From positions 186,001 through 250,000 of the forward strand of contig JBAJFG010000566.1 of assembly GCA_037903475.1 (NCBI GenBank): a DNA stretch of 64,000 nucleotides. The letters run 5' to 3'. A program made the position numbers and the translations under genes. Origin of the DNA: Ancylostoma caninum. Taxonomy: Eukaryota; Nematoda; Chromadorea; Rhabditida; Ancylostomatidae. Position 1 is the stretch's first letter. Each line of letters begins with the position of its first letter. Positions 12,686 to 25,070 of this stretch are shown here, in pieces. The notes under the pieces are model-generated. The model saw nothing but the letters and a program-made list of their open reading frames with translations, was not told where the DNA came from and did not search any database.

Positions 12686-14020
12686 TACGCCTCCATCTCC
12701 TCAATATAACGCCTCCCCGACATCGCTCCGGCTAGTGCTATACATGTTAAAAATTTATCCAGATGAGGAAATAATTCAATAATTGAGTACAGCATTGTAA
12801 TTTGCTGCGTTCGAGATGTTTACAGTGTCACGATTGGATGGTAGAATGCACTACCCGACCACTTGGCAATTACTTTCGAGTGATCCCCTACTCAGCTGTT
12901 ATTCGGCGTAAACAGAGGCGTAGTACGGTAGTAGGTGAAAATAAGTCAGGCGGTTTTTCAGGAAGTGATTGAAGCAGAAGATGAACGCATGAATAGTCGA
13001 CGCGCTTCACAACTTCTGAATCTCTGTTTTTACGAGCGTGCTTGTGAGGCACGCATGCAACGTGATTGGGTCGAAAATACAGTAACAAAGAGAATGGCAA
13101 TCAGAAAAAGAATTCCAAAACAGTTTGGGACGCTGTCACATGATTTATGTTCACTAACTCGACTCCCAACAAATGCAGTACAAGAAAACATCTAGAAATC
13201 CTCCCTCTGCTACGAATTAGATCCTGAGTCATCAAATGAAGTCGCAGGCATCGGCGAGCAAGTAGTTGGGCAAAAATTCATTTCCCATTTTCGAAGTTCC
13301 TTTCCAGGGACTTCCTACTCCTGAGGGTTTTTGAGCAAGCCCACGTCTCAGGTACCGTGAACACCTACTCCTTTTGATTGAGCTCTGTGCAATTGAGTAG
13401 TCACTCCACAAAATCAGTAGGTGCTGAAATTTATTGTTTCCCCAGTTCTGAACCAGACGAAATCTGAATTCCTGAGCACTGTCCTGGTAAAACGAAAGGG
13501 GACGGCCTCTCAACTGAGCCTAGTCTTCACGGCAGAACATGCTTTTTTGGAAGGAAAGCACGTCTTGTTACCCCCACACCTTGCAGTTCACTTCGGATCT
13601 ATTAGGATTGAAAACGTAAACCAAAGTTCAGGGAATGATACTGACTTACAGCTAAAAACACAAGTGAAAATGATGGTAATGCTTCACAAAAATACTAATT
13701 CATGCTTGAAGTCGAGAAAAGTTGAGCATCAGCTTGCTTTCGCTGTGCTAGAAGAGAAAAAGAAAAGACCTAATTTTGCGCCTTGTTCACCTAGTTTAGG
13801 ATAATTTGGCCAATTTAATCTGATAAGAGTCTTGGCTTCGAAAGTGAAAATCTTTTTCATTAGTCTGGTACGAGAGCAGGATCTAAGCATTTGGTGGAAA
13901 TTTGCAGAGGATTCTCTCTGGAACAGATTCAGTTATAGTATGTTATGTTTGTAATGAGCATGAAATGACGTTCTCTGCAAAGAATCGGCCGGTCAATTCG
14001 GTCAACTCTAGTAGGGAATG

Positions 14021-14263
14021 GTATAGTCTATTAGCTCACAGAGGGCGCCCGATCTGACTTTGTCCGCAACTACGACTTCACCATTTTTCGGCTAACTGAT
14101 CTATTTTTTGCACTTTTTTGATATCCATATGGTGTGGTTCCTTCCATTCTAATGTTTCCCCACAGCCATCCGCTAAAATATCCTTCCAGACGCATTCTGC
14201 AGGCAAAGTCGTAATTGCAGACAATGTCAGATCAGGCGCCTTATGTGAGCTAATAGACCATAC
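14021..14263. mobile_element. MITE family B, copy 1 (about 240 bp)
   Basis: The ends are inverted repeats of about 60 bases starting GTATAGTCTATTAGCTCAC and continuing through a GGCGCC-TGATCTGAC-type core and a CGACTT segment. Two further copies of about the same length lie at 45157-45398 and, reversed, at 49314-49550. The conserved interior includes GATATCCATATGGTGTGG. No open frame of note; presumably mobilised by a transposase elsewhere. Confidence 0.9.
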
Positions 14264-14785
14264 CTAGATGACGCTATAAAACGGTCTACAATAAAAATCG
14301 GATGCACCATAGAAAAAGTGGTAGATCTCACACACACGGTTATGGTTGGTTACTCATGGGTAACAACTGCGCATAAACAGCATATGTGTAAAAATGAATC
14401 AGAAACTGATGTATGATGAAACAGAGTAGAAAAAAAGAAGTAATAAAGGAATATAACTGTCCATTTCGGTCCTATCCTAGGACGAACTCCAGGAAAAAAT
14501 AGATAAGCTCCCCCGGAACTGCTTAGTAAGGAAGGGAGGTTGTGTTTAATAAAGAGTGATGCGTGCCAGGTGAAGGGTAGACTGGGTACGTTAACATGTA
14601 ACCCCCGGCAATCTCAATAATTGCCCAGGGTATTCAGGTGGGCCCAAGGCACTAATTTTAGCTCCACTATTTAATTCAGATGACTTTTTGATTTTGAAAC
14701 GGTGGACCACTGACACAATGATGGCGTCTAAGGTTTTCTCTCAAAGCAAAAATACCAGAAACGTGACGTTACCCTATCTATTTAC

Positions 14786-15049
14786 CAGTGGCGGAAGCGG
14801 GGGGGGCACCCCCCCCCGAGAATGGGTGGCCAAATTCTCGAAATTACTTTAAAATACAAATAAAAATCTTGCATTAGTTTACTTTTAATTGTCTATCTTT
14901 ATTATTATTTTTAATATAATTTTTATTCATTGATTATTATTATAATTAATATTTTGGTTAATTTTATTTTCCATCTGGGTCCCAAAGCGGCGGAGACCCC
15001 ACCTTTTTTCCCACCCTCCCCCTCCTCCCGCCCACTTTCAGCGTCACTG
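14786..15049. mobile_element. hAT-type miniature element with 8-bp target duplication
   Basis: The element starts CAGTGGCGGA and ends GCGTCACTG. It is flanked on both sides by the identical 8-mer CTATTTAC (14778-14785 and 15050-15057). An 8-bp duplication and CAGTGGCG-like ends are hallmarks of the hAT superfamily. The interior is very AT-rich between a G-run and a pyrimidine-rich end. Related sequence occurs at 60309-60530 and 61841-62110, and probably at 46415-46615. Confidence 0.85.
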
Positions 15050-17454
15050 CTATTTACTTATTTGTCCCTTCAATGATCATCTCTCGCTCCATTAGCAACA
15101 TTTGCACTAGTCAGAAGCACTATCTGGCTCGACCCAGTTGTAATAGCCTTTTCTTAAGCTCTTTTTTCTTACAAGGTCACGCTCAACAAGGAAGTGCTAA
15201 GCCACTTGACTTCATTTCCTGCTAACCCGTGCTGGGGTCGTTGAAAAAGACTGTTGTCTGGAAATTAGATCTTGTAACCACTGCATCCCCTTGTCGATCG
15301 ATAATGGCTGTTCCATATCAGAGCAAGGGGGATGCAGCTGGTGGAATAGAGAGTTCAAAGGGTTTTTTTGCTCTACTCCCATTCATTCCACGTATTGAAT
15401 CTTTGAACAAACACACAAGGAGGCAAAAAATAGTGTGCAGCATGATGAATGACGTTCAGCAATAAACCCCTACATGGCACCACACATCACTGTTTTTAGC
15501 CAGAAGAACAGAAAGTCTAGCAGAAAATCAGAAATAAAAAAGGACATGAGCTATTACCTGATGGACTGGTTGTAGACCAGTTGATGTTGCCTCTCTGGAG
15601 AAATGACGTAATGATAGACTACTCTCTTTCCGTTGCACTGTAAGCGGAAGAAAGCCTCTCTTTCCCTACCGTCAACGACTCGGATCTCTTGCGTTCGGTT
15701 CAGTTTCTTTTTGGGGCACCAATGTCTTCGATAATCATAATCCTAGAATTCCTGGAAAAACAAACGATGGACAGATGTATCTACAGTAAGCAAAAAAAGC
15801 TCACAAAGGAAATGCAAAGGCAGGATCCAGCAGACCGGAATGGAACCTATCTGGTTTACAGCTCAGCCTGACAGGATGCTACACTATCTCCTACACTTGG
15901 TTCCTAAGAGGAAGAATTTAAAAATGGAAAGCAAGGATTGGTAGAAGGACCCGAACCCTTCAGCTTTTTTTAAAATCCCAATACATTACCCACTCGCATG
16001 CCATGCCGATGCTTGGCCCTTGCATGAAACTCGTCTAACAACATGGTAAAAAAACTGCAGAGCTCCCAGGCCTGGATGTATCGGCTACGCTCATACCCGT
16101 AGGTGCAGACCTCGTCACGTTTGGGTAATCATGTTGATGGGTACCAGATTAAGTGTAAACTTGGGCGCATTACCACATTTACAGGGGAGAATTTAGGAAT
16201 CGAGTTCAAAAATGCTACACGTATAGTAGCATTTTGTGAGATAAAGCATCAAACATCATAGGTTAGTTTTCCAGGTTAACCTCTTCCGCTTATTTTGCCA
16301 TGGAAGTTCTAGGATTCTCAACGAATAGGGATTCCTTTGATAGCATTAAACCATCTGAAAGTGAATTTTCGCGATGGCCAAATGCATGCGAAAGCAGTAG
16401 TTCAAAACAAATTTCTCCGAAGTTTCCCAGATAATTTTCTGGCACCGTGCCAGAATAATTGCCTCTCATAAAGCATTGTTCACACTATGTACATATGCTA
16501 TACGATTATAGATCCAAATTACAACCAGTTTTCTGGTAACTGAAAACTTATATTTCGAAATAATTATTTCATTGGTGAGTGCATGCGGGCTTATTCAGGT
16601 GCTTGGGGTTACTGAGGTAAGAGTTATGGACGATGGAGAGTTCAGACTTTCGAATATGGTGGGAGTAAAGAATTCGGTACTACCACTCCACTTGTGGCAG
16701 AAAAGAATTTCCTGATAAGCAAAGACATTTATTCATAAAATAAATGAATAGCGACATTGTATCTTTTTCCTTTTTCACAAAAAGAATAATTGACAAAGAA
16801 TTCAAATTCTCACAGTTTCTGGCGTTCAAGTAGGTCCTCTGCACAAGTAAATCAACGACTTTTATTAGATTAGACCCACAGAAACTCGTACGGAATGTTC
16901 GATGGTCTGGAGACTAGAACGGTCTTTTTCCCTCCAATGATGACACTGCTGACAATGTGAAAACGAGAACTTGTGGCGTATGATGGGAAAAAGACGTAAT
17001 GCTGACAGATGAATCCACGAACAAGCAAAAAAGCACTGTGAAGAATACGGACAGAGGGTTCAGAACTGGAAATCTCGCCCATTTTCTCCGCATGAGGAGA
17101 AACAAAATGAAAAACAATGAAAAATGAGGAGTGGGGAGATTTAGGAAAATCTACAGTGAATGGAAATTCAAAGATAGATGAAAATATTCTACTGAGATTC
17201 AAAGGCAAATGCATGTGGGTGGAAACAATCTCAAACAGGCAGAAAAATCCACTTCTGTAAGCTTTGATGCAAAATTTTTACCTTATGAGGAAAATATTGA
17301 CCAATGGAAGGTGTGGACGATCGTGTTAAAGATAGCGTATTTCCTCGGGACGGGATAGATTTCGAGACCGTAACATCAGAAGAATCGTCAGGCGTCGCAA
17401 ATCACAATAATATGCACATTTCATTGCAAAATTGCTGAAAACCCTCCTCAGAAA

Positions 17455-17613
17455 CTCTTCTTTCTGGAGAGTTTGAAGCCCTCGTTGTGCTAACTACCAC
17501 AAGGAGTTGCACTCCAACACGTCTGGCGCAGGCGATCGATATTACCGCTGCCGCAACTCCTCAGTCGTTGTAATAGTTGTCGCAGAGGGCACCTCGAACT
17601 CTCCAGAAGAAAG
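17455..17613. mobile_element. Foldback element, about 160 bp
   Basis: The left arm CTTCTTTCTGGAGAGTTTGA pairs with the right arm TCGAACTCTCCAGAAGAAAG, and complementarity runs on through GCCCTC/GAGGGC. No coding content and no second copy noticed in the window. Confidence 0.65.
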
Positions 17614-20320
17614 TGGTACAAATTGATGTATTTTGGAAGTTACGTAAGGAAACATGTATACCATTTTGATCAGCTTGGCCTGTAAGTTCTCCTTGTGTTC
17701 AAGCCTCTATTCTGAGGTGAAATAGTGCCTTTAAGCACCTGATCAGCTGATTTTTAGGCATTTATTGCAGAAGGCATTCACGATAAGGAGACCTCTATGA
17801 CTACACGAATTTTGAACGTTACATGCAAAAAAATACAAAACAAAAAAGTAAACAAAAACAAATATGGTCCTGGAGCTGTACGACCTGATCTCGAACTCGT
17901 AAACAACCACAGTTTTCCTTACTTGACAGCCTTCTAAAGGAAACAAAGGGTTGACGAGGGAATACGAAGCGAAATAATCTTCTTTAATGGAGAATAAGGC
18001 TACAAGGATTGAACGGGTCCATGCTGAAACTCTAAACATGACAACTCCTATGCTGGGATTCGTGAAACGCTAACCAGGCAAACAAAAAATGGTTATCCTG
18101 ACTGGGTATCCAAGAGACTATGTGGCCTTAGGATGAGCAGACCGTCAGAATTGGTCTGCTAACCTGGTTTCGCTCGATTATGGGTCCATTAATCCAAGCC
18201 CAGCGCGTCTCAAAATATCCTAGCCAGTGGTAAAAACGAGTAGTATGTATATGCGAATTCCCAGGGACATTTAGTCGTCCAGGGGTTTCCAGTTTCTCCC
18301 GTTCCCATGCGGTTGTTTCGCAGCAGTTTCTCCAATCACTTTCCACTGGTCTCTCCTTTAACAGCGATCATCATCAGCAGCATCACAGCAGCAAATAGGT
18401 TAACGCGAGTAATGGACGAAATGGGATCGACGGCGGCGGCGAATTCGGGATATCACCGCCACTCAGTGAACTGGATATCCGGCTGGACACTGTAAATGTT
18501 TGGATTAATCGCAGGCGACGGAAAACGGTGCAGGAGCTGACGGTCGAAAACAAAAGCGACGAACGGAGCCCGTGAGAAACTCCAATATTTGGCGAGGTGA
18601 TGAGTCAGCCGCGCGGATGGACGGACGGGCAGACGCGCGGGTCGCTGCTCGCCACCCAATTCGCTGATCGCGCCCTTTCTTCAGGCAACCACGGCAGTTT
18701 GATGAATTCACAGGCATTTGGTGTCGTTCGCCGTTTGGCGTCGCTCCCGCCGGTCACTTCGGCGGGGCTGCACCGCTGCTGCTGATACTGATATCCAGGC
18801 TAAGGGCACTTCCCGCGATGCAATACCTTCTTACCTTCGGCCGCCCGAGTACGCGGGCCGGCGAGGGGCGGCGCCGGCCGCGGAGAGCATTCGGCCGCGA
18901 TGGGACAGGGCGACTACTCCCTCACCGAATTCGCTCATCGTCTGTTCGTTTTTAGCTTATTGGGACACTTTATAAACTTGACTTACTTTTCAAATCACCT
19001 ATACATGCACACTATTATAATACTCACTTTTATATAATTTCCAAGAAAATTTTCAATAATTATTTAAACTGATGGGATAACTATTGCACTGATGTTCAGT
19101 CAACAGTGTTATCACATGGCGTCATGTAGTATGTTTACTGCTGCTCATCAGCTTCGCTTTTTTATTTTCGATTCCTGTACTTGCTAAAAATCACAACAAA
19201 ATAGCAAATCTGACTAAATTATCTCTTTCAATCACATGTTTTTCTTTTTGTGTATAGGCGTTTATTACAGTTGAGACAGGGCCTATTTTCAGCCACACTA
19301 TACAGTCATACAATTCAGTGGAATGGCGCTAGACTAATGATTGGTCTCTTTTTGCATTGATGATTAAGATAGATTCTAGACGTTCACAATTGATTGCAAA
19401 TCTTATCCAGAAGTTCAGAATTCTACAGTGATGCAGAAAAGAATATATGAGATCAATATATTTTTGTCCTAGCTTTCCTCGCCTTTTTCGGCACACCTCG
19501 CTTTCAGTGAGATGAATAAATAAACGACAAAACTTACCCAGGGATTTTTTACGTTCTTCGTTTTTCCACAGCCATATTTATTTTCCTCCAAAGCATGAAC
19601 CTTCTAAGTTGATCCCAACATCACTTACTATTCTGGTTCGGGATGCATCATTGAGATTACCCGTGGAGAACGTGTCAGCGCTCCCAATCTTTTCCATTAC
19701 CCGGCACCAGTAAATGTGTTTGCCCATTCGCGACGTTGTCTGTTCCACTCTCATACTCATGGGTAATAACACCCATGAGTATGAGATTTCCAGTGATGCA
19801 TCCGACCACTGCATACGATAGTCTACTCACCCAAAATGAGTTTTCTTAGTTCTTTTCTATGGAAATTCGCGGAAAATTGCAGGTTTTCCTGAGAATCATT
19901 CGAAGAGCATAACTCTAGTGCGAGAAAAAATATCTTCTCATCGTTTTCTGTTCGATAAGAGCAAGCGAGAAAATCCGCTCATGTCCAAGCAGTCTTTGAA
20001 AAAATTTTAGTCTTCATAGCTATGTATATTACCACTTTATTGAAGCCATCCATACTTTCGTTCCTCTCTTCCGTAAAAAAGCAGCTTACATTTTTGGAAA
20101 ATCTGCATTTCGCTTTTGCCAATCAATACTGCGCTCTCGCCTGTGAAAATAATGGGTCACATATCTAAGCTACAACCCTATATGATCCTTTGAATATGTT
20201 TTATTGCTTCACTTTTAAACAATTTTTTAATTTAACTTCATTTTTTTTCTTCTGCATCTTGTTTTTCCTTATCAGTGTGCCTAAGTTAAACCTGGTTTAG
20301 AGCGCAAACTGAAGCGAAAT

Positions 20321-20366
20321 ATGGCAAGGAGATCCTCGAGATCATCGAATGCTTCACGAATTCCAG
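20321..20366 (+). CDS. Weak candidate first exon (MARRSSRSSNASRIP...)
   Basis: An ATG opens 15 codons rich in Arg and Ser and ends at a good GTTTGT donor. A possible splice-leader acceptor (CTGGTTTAG) lies 20 bases upstream of the ATG. It could be the start of the unnamed gene at 25 kb, but the phase cannot be matched without missing exons, and short frames like this arise by chance. Confidence 0.2.
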
Positions 20367-23300
20367 GTTTGTCCTTCGTTGCTTCCCCCTGGGTTATCCT
20401 TATCCCCTCCTCGTTGCTCGCTTGCTAACTGACCTGAAGCCGGCTAAGCATCTTTGAGCGACAGGTAACAGGTTGCGTGGGCTGAGCCGTGGCGGAACGG
20501 AACTTTCGCCAGAGATGGTGTGGGGCGATTGGGGCCGCATGGAGACCAAGTTCAGATGGAGATAAGAGCGTTTCAACGAGTCGTGTTCTGACTCATCCAG
20601 AGTCACAATCGACTAGCGCCAGGGTTTTCAACGCTTCGTTATCTGATAGTGGGTAGAAAGTGACGCGAGAAGAAGCAGGGAGAAGCTCGTTTTATAGAAG
20701 ACCACGCTCGACAATGCACTTGAACTTCCAGTAGGTAGCATTCCAAGCCCTGAAGAGGATGCGTCATCACTCAGGAGAGTCTTCCCCCGGGCTTCTAGCA
20801 TCACCCAGGGGTTTATTTTGGTTAGCGTTAGTTCCAGCTATGAACTTGAACTGCGTAGTACTTAATGCTGCACTAAACTTGGGATTCCCAGGAAGCCGCT
20901 GCAGGTTCTGAAGCGTAAACGCTGGAATTTCCGCAACTACATTACTAAAATGAAGAACAGGTCATCCAGGAAGCAAGGTCGAGCGTAAACTATGCTTGTG
21001 GATGAAAAAAAGTAGAGGCATATCTCACTACTCCACTACTCTTTTATTTTATTTATTCGTTTTTTTTTTGCTTACCCATTAGAGGTATGTACTAGAGGTA
21101 ATTCCAACATGAAATTTCTGTAAAAAGGAAGGTCGCGCGTGGACCGATTTATCCAGAGGTTCCTCCTGATTCCTATTGCTGGAATTTTTTAAAAATACTC
21201 CTATATTGGACGCGGTGCAAATATGAAGGTGGGGGGAGGGTTAGCACTACTGGGTTAACGTAGGTTTGGGTCACGTCCACCATGCCTAGGAATATGAACA
21301 CACATGGAATAAACAACTAGCTTTGTACTTACATCCAATGCTGAAATACATACCTACCAACTTTTTTTTGAAGTCAGCGATAAATAAAGGAGCAATTTTC
21401 CTTGATCCGTGCGTCAGTCGCGCGTCAAACGCACACATCTATTTGCGAGGCATTTTCCACGATGATCGGTCAATGCTGCATGTATATCCTGATCGAAAAT
21501 ACCGAGCAAATCGCCATATATGTACATACATGCACACACGTCAAACGCACGCATCTATTTCAAAATGATTTAATGACTCCATTTGCTGCCCTCCGAAGTA
21601 ATATAGTGGCTTTTACCCGTTGCACTCGTCCTGAAATTAATCCTCGGAGAAAGGTACACTTTATATTTCGGAATCTGTCGCTTTTTTTTCTGACTGGTCT
21701 CTGCAGTCTCCCAATGATTTCGTCCAAACATTTTGTTCGATCAATTCCTCGGCTGAAACTGCTGTGCTTCTTTTTCCGAATACGCTCCAGAATTGCTATA
21801 AAACGCTGGATCCTCGCGAAATCTTTTGAAATGTTTATGAGACCATCAGTGAAGCTGTTGAGCGAAGAAAGGAATATGAGAATGACTCTATAACTTCATT
21901 TGCTGCACTCTTGCATCTTTTTTATGATTCATTACTCTTGCATGATTCATCATCAAAGCGACGATGGTCCACGGCAGATGTATGCATAACTGAAATTACC
22001 CATGGAAAACTTGTTAACATGCCCAAATTTAGGCTCATCTCGCACTCACCAATATGTTTAGCCGTACCTCACGTTGTCTATACCTATTATTGGAAGGATA
22101 GATATTTGTACAAATTTTTGTGGAAGCACCGCTCTCTCGCTTTTTAAACACACGATCAAGATCTCTGCCTGCTGCGGTCCTTCCGACACTATGTCTGAGT
22201 GATTGTACCCAATGGTCTTGTATGATTACCCACTCTTCCAGCCATGCATCCTGCCTCAGGAAGAAAATTTTTCCATGGAAAACTGAGACATTACGGGGCT
22301 GTTGTTGCCTGGGAGCTAAGGAAAAGGGGCTCTCTTGAGTAAACAAAGTATGTTTAACAGCTCACAATCAGCTACGTTTGAGTACCGTTAGCACCCAAGT
22401 GTACTGTTTCTAATCTGCAACATTTGTTTGTCTAGCTTTTCTTGGGTAAACAATCAACGCGGGGGGCAAACAATAGAGTGAGAAATCGTTCTCCATAAAG
22501 TGAACAACAAGTGCGCTATGAAATGACAGTAAATAAGATGAAATAAAGTAAAATAAAGTAAGTACTATCTGGTGGAGAGTTATCGAAAAAAAACCTGACA
22601 GAATTCTTTAGAGTAGTAAGAACAAGAACCAGATTTTTCTTCCTTTCTTGATTTTTTTTTATTTCTGGAAGAAAGTAAGTCGAAAACTGTAGAGCCACAC
22701 CATCAATTGATTATAAATTTTTAATCCATCTGAAAACCATGCTAAGGAGTACGTGGTATTATATAGATGTGCGTGTCCAAGAGAGAATATTCGGTTTCGA
22801 ATAAGACGAACGCTCGAATGTTGATCGAGGAAGAGAATGACAGCAGTACATGAGGTTTTAGGATTTTTGCTATTGTTTTGGAAACCTTCAAATTTTTGCA
22901 TATTTTCTTAGCTAGTCCAATGAATTTTTGTTTTCGATTTTACTGGTAACGGAAGCTACTATACTGGTAAACAAACAGGATAGCTTAACCCAGTTAATAG
23001 CGGGGTTGCTTCTTTCAGGAATGACCCTAATTCTAACGTCAATCCCACTTGCTTCAACCACTAATTCTATATCAGACCATCCAGGATAGTAAGAGCAGGC
23101 TTTTGTAACAACGAGTTCTGACCCGGGTCGAACTTCTCTTGCTTCACTCTCTTTTATTTGTTTTTCCCCTGGCGCACCTAGGGTGTATAAACAAGTAAGT
23201 AAATAAAAATGCGTAGATGAAGAACAGTGTGCACAAATTTCCTTCAGCCACTCAGCATTCCATAATTCAACCTTCACCGCGTTACTGTCAATCATCCCCC

Positions 23301-25070
23301 GCAATTCTTCACAGAGCTAAATTTTGGCTACCCGATGACCGTCAGCGCTGTAATTGCTGCAGCAAAAAACCACTACCGTGCCCTTGCGTACTCATCAAGG
23401 GCAATGTCATGACGTCAAACGCCGGGGCTGGGTCCGATTCTCTGTGCTAGTTTGCAGATGATAGCACTGGAACTTCGCGCGTTCTGGATCAGTTCAAGGT
23501 TGACCGAACCGCCGTGCGAGTGCGTCGCTCAGCTGGACACTGACTGCTCGTGACGGTTCCATATGTTACATGCGCATAGGCACGTCTCGTGGAGACGTTC
23601 CTGAGAGAATGGGGTTCACCCGGACGGCTGGTTCCATCTGAGAAGGTCTGGCTGAGAGCGAGTGCGTCATTCATCTCGGGAGCTGTCAGCGAAAAACCTA
23701 ATTGCCAGCGTCGCACCCCGACAATGAGCCGCCATCTGATGCGCCAAATTGGTGAGCAGATGATTGATCAGACGTCTGCTCCCACTAAGCCCTCACTCTG
23801 TGAGTGTCTCGTGGAGTGATTTATTAGAATTATTGAGGGATAGGGCAGGTGTTCGTGCTCACTGTGACTTTCATTAGTATAATACATACATATATGTGTG
23901 CAAGAGATTGAATTTCTAAGCCAAAGCTTTTCAATATATTTTCACATGCCTGAAATTGTAATGGATTATAGATGAATTGAATGAAACATTGTCTATGAAC
24001 AAAGATTTCCATTCTATTCCTCAAAATCTGACATAGGTAAGGCCTTCCCTGAAATAAAATAAAATTGGATTGTGAGACCAAGTGTTGGCATAAAATTTTT
24101 ACATGAGTTTTCATCGATACTATATATTCTGGGTTTCTGGAGACATACATTTTCTGGATGCCAAGAGTCGCTGAAATGGTCATAATGAGTATATCTTACC
24201 AAATTTATCCAACCAAACATATCGTTCTTTTCGGAGATTCTGAGGGGTTTTTTCGTTGAAATCCCGAGTATTGCTGTGACGACCCTCCCACCATGGATAC
24301 CCTTCATTCTGTGCAATCTAGGGCAGCCTCTCCAATACTGGATGCTGGCTGATGTCAGTTTATAAAGACATCTGTCCTGGAATGCTGGGAAAGAACTACA
24401 GTGAGCGTCGATGGCGCTGCGTTTTTCGTGGACACCAGAACTACGCCTCGCACCAGCTCCACTCGCGCTAGAACCAGCGTTGTAGTGGCAAATCAGGGTT
24501 TTCTTGATAGTTTTCCGTAATATTTGATGTTAGCTACCAGGAAAACTAACTAACTATAAATAAAACTCCATAGTTCGTCGCCGCGGAGAGGATTCCAGCG
24601 CGAGCGGCGCGGTTGCGGCGCGTGCTTCTCAAGGCTGCGGAAAACGCACACTCATTGACACCTGCAGTAGATCCTCTCTGGAGACCTAGACTAGGAAGCA
24701 AAAAGCAATGCTGAAATGGTTCTCGGATATGAAAATTCCGAAGAATAGAGCGGTTTCGAGGTCATTCTTCCAAGTCATCACATTCCAGGACACTTCTATT
24801 GTGGAAGACAGCGTTTTCCCTTTTTTCTAGTAGAATCCAAAGTAGTTGTTATCCAAAAAGTATGCACAAATTCTGGCTCTGATGAGATGTTGAGTATTTC
24901 ACCGTCCAAATGTGAGTCCTGCCGTTTTTGTGAGCATAACGGAGATGACGGAGCGCTTCGTTGGGCGAATCGTTTGCGCGTGGACAGCATAGATTAACAT
25001 CTAAAAGCGTTCGCAACTTTCCCTTCCGAAGAAGGTGCGTGGGAAACAGCACGGCTCGGAGCTATTTCAG
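20367..25070. other. Spacer without an assignable gene
   Basis: No recognisable domain is found on either strand. Two frames deserve mention: a minus-strand frame of 130 codons at 22912-23304 and a GC-richer patch at 23460-23800 with frames on both strands. Neither has clear splice flanks or a family match. A copy of the 12435 foldback family is at 21403-21500. Confidence 0.45.
21403..21500 (-). mobile_element. Partial copy of the 12435-12685 foldback family
   Basis: CGTGCGTCAGTCGCGCGTC and the following TATTTGCGAGGCATTTTCCA match the reverse complement of 12560-12660 base for base with scattered differences. A second CGTCAAACGCACGCATCTAT unit at about 21540-21558 suggests the other arm. Confidence 0.65.

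Larger units (their letters stand above)
6366..20320. other. Gene-poor spacer with foldback elements
   Basis: I find no conserved protein in these 14 kb. The open frames present (the longest is 157 codons at 8773-9246) have no recognisable domain, no consistent splice flanks and overlap open frames on the other strand. Contents I can name are the inverted-repeat elements annotated separately, an ATTC-type microsatellite, a T/C-rich stretch at about 6960-7010, and CACAGGGTGG- and CAGGGCTATC-like segments near 7260 and 7328 that resemble mariner ends but are too short to call. At 10550-10600 there is a short GGCGGAGCCGCC hairpin. 18400-18920 is a GC-rich patch described in the findings. Confidence 0.5.

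Noticed and set aside
22912..23304. 130-codon minus-strand ORF
   Set aside because: No family match and no exon-like borders; possibly part of a dispersed repeat, but no second copy is seen here.
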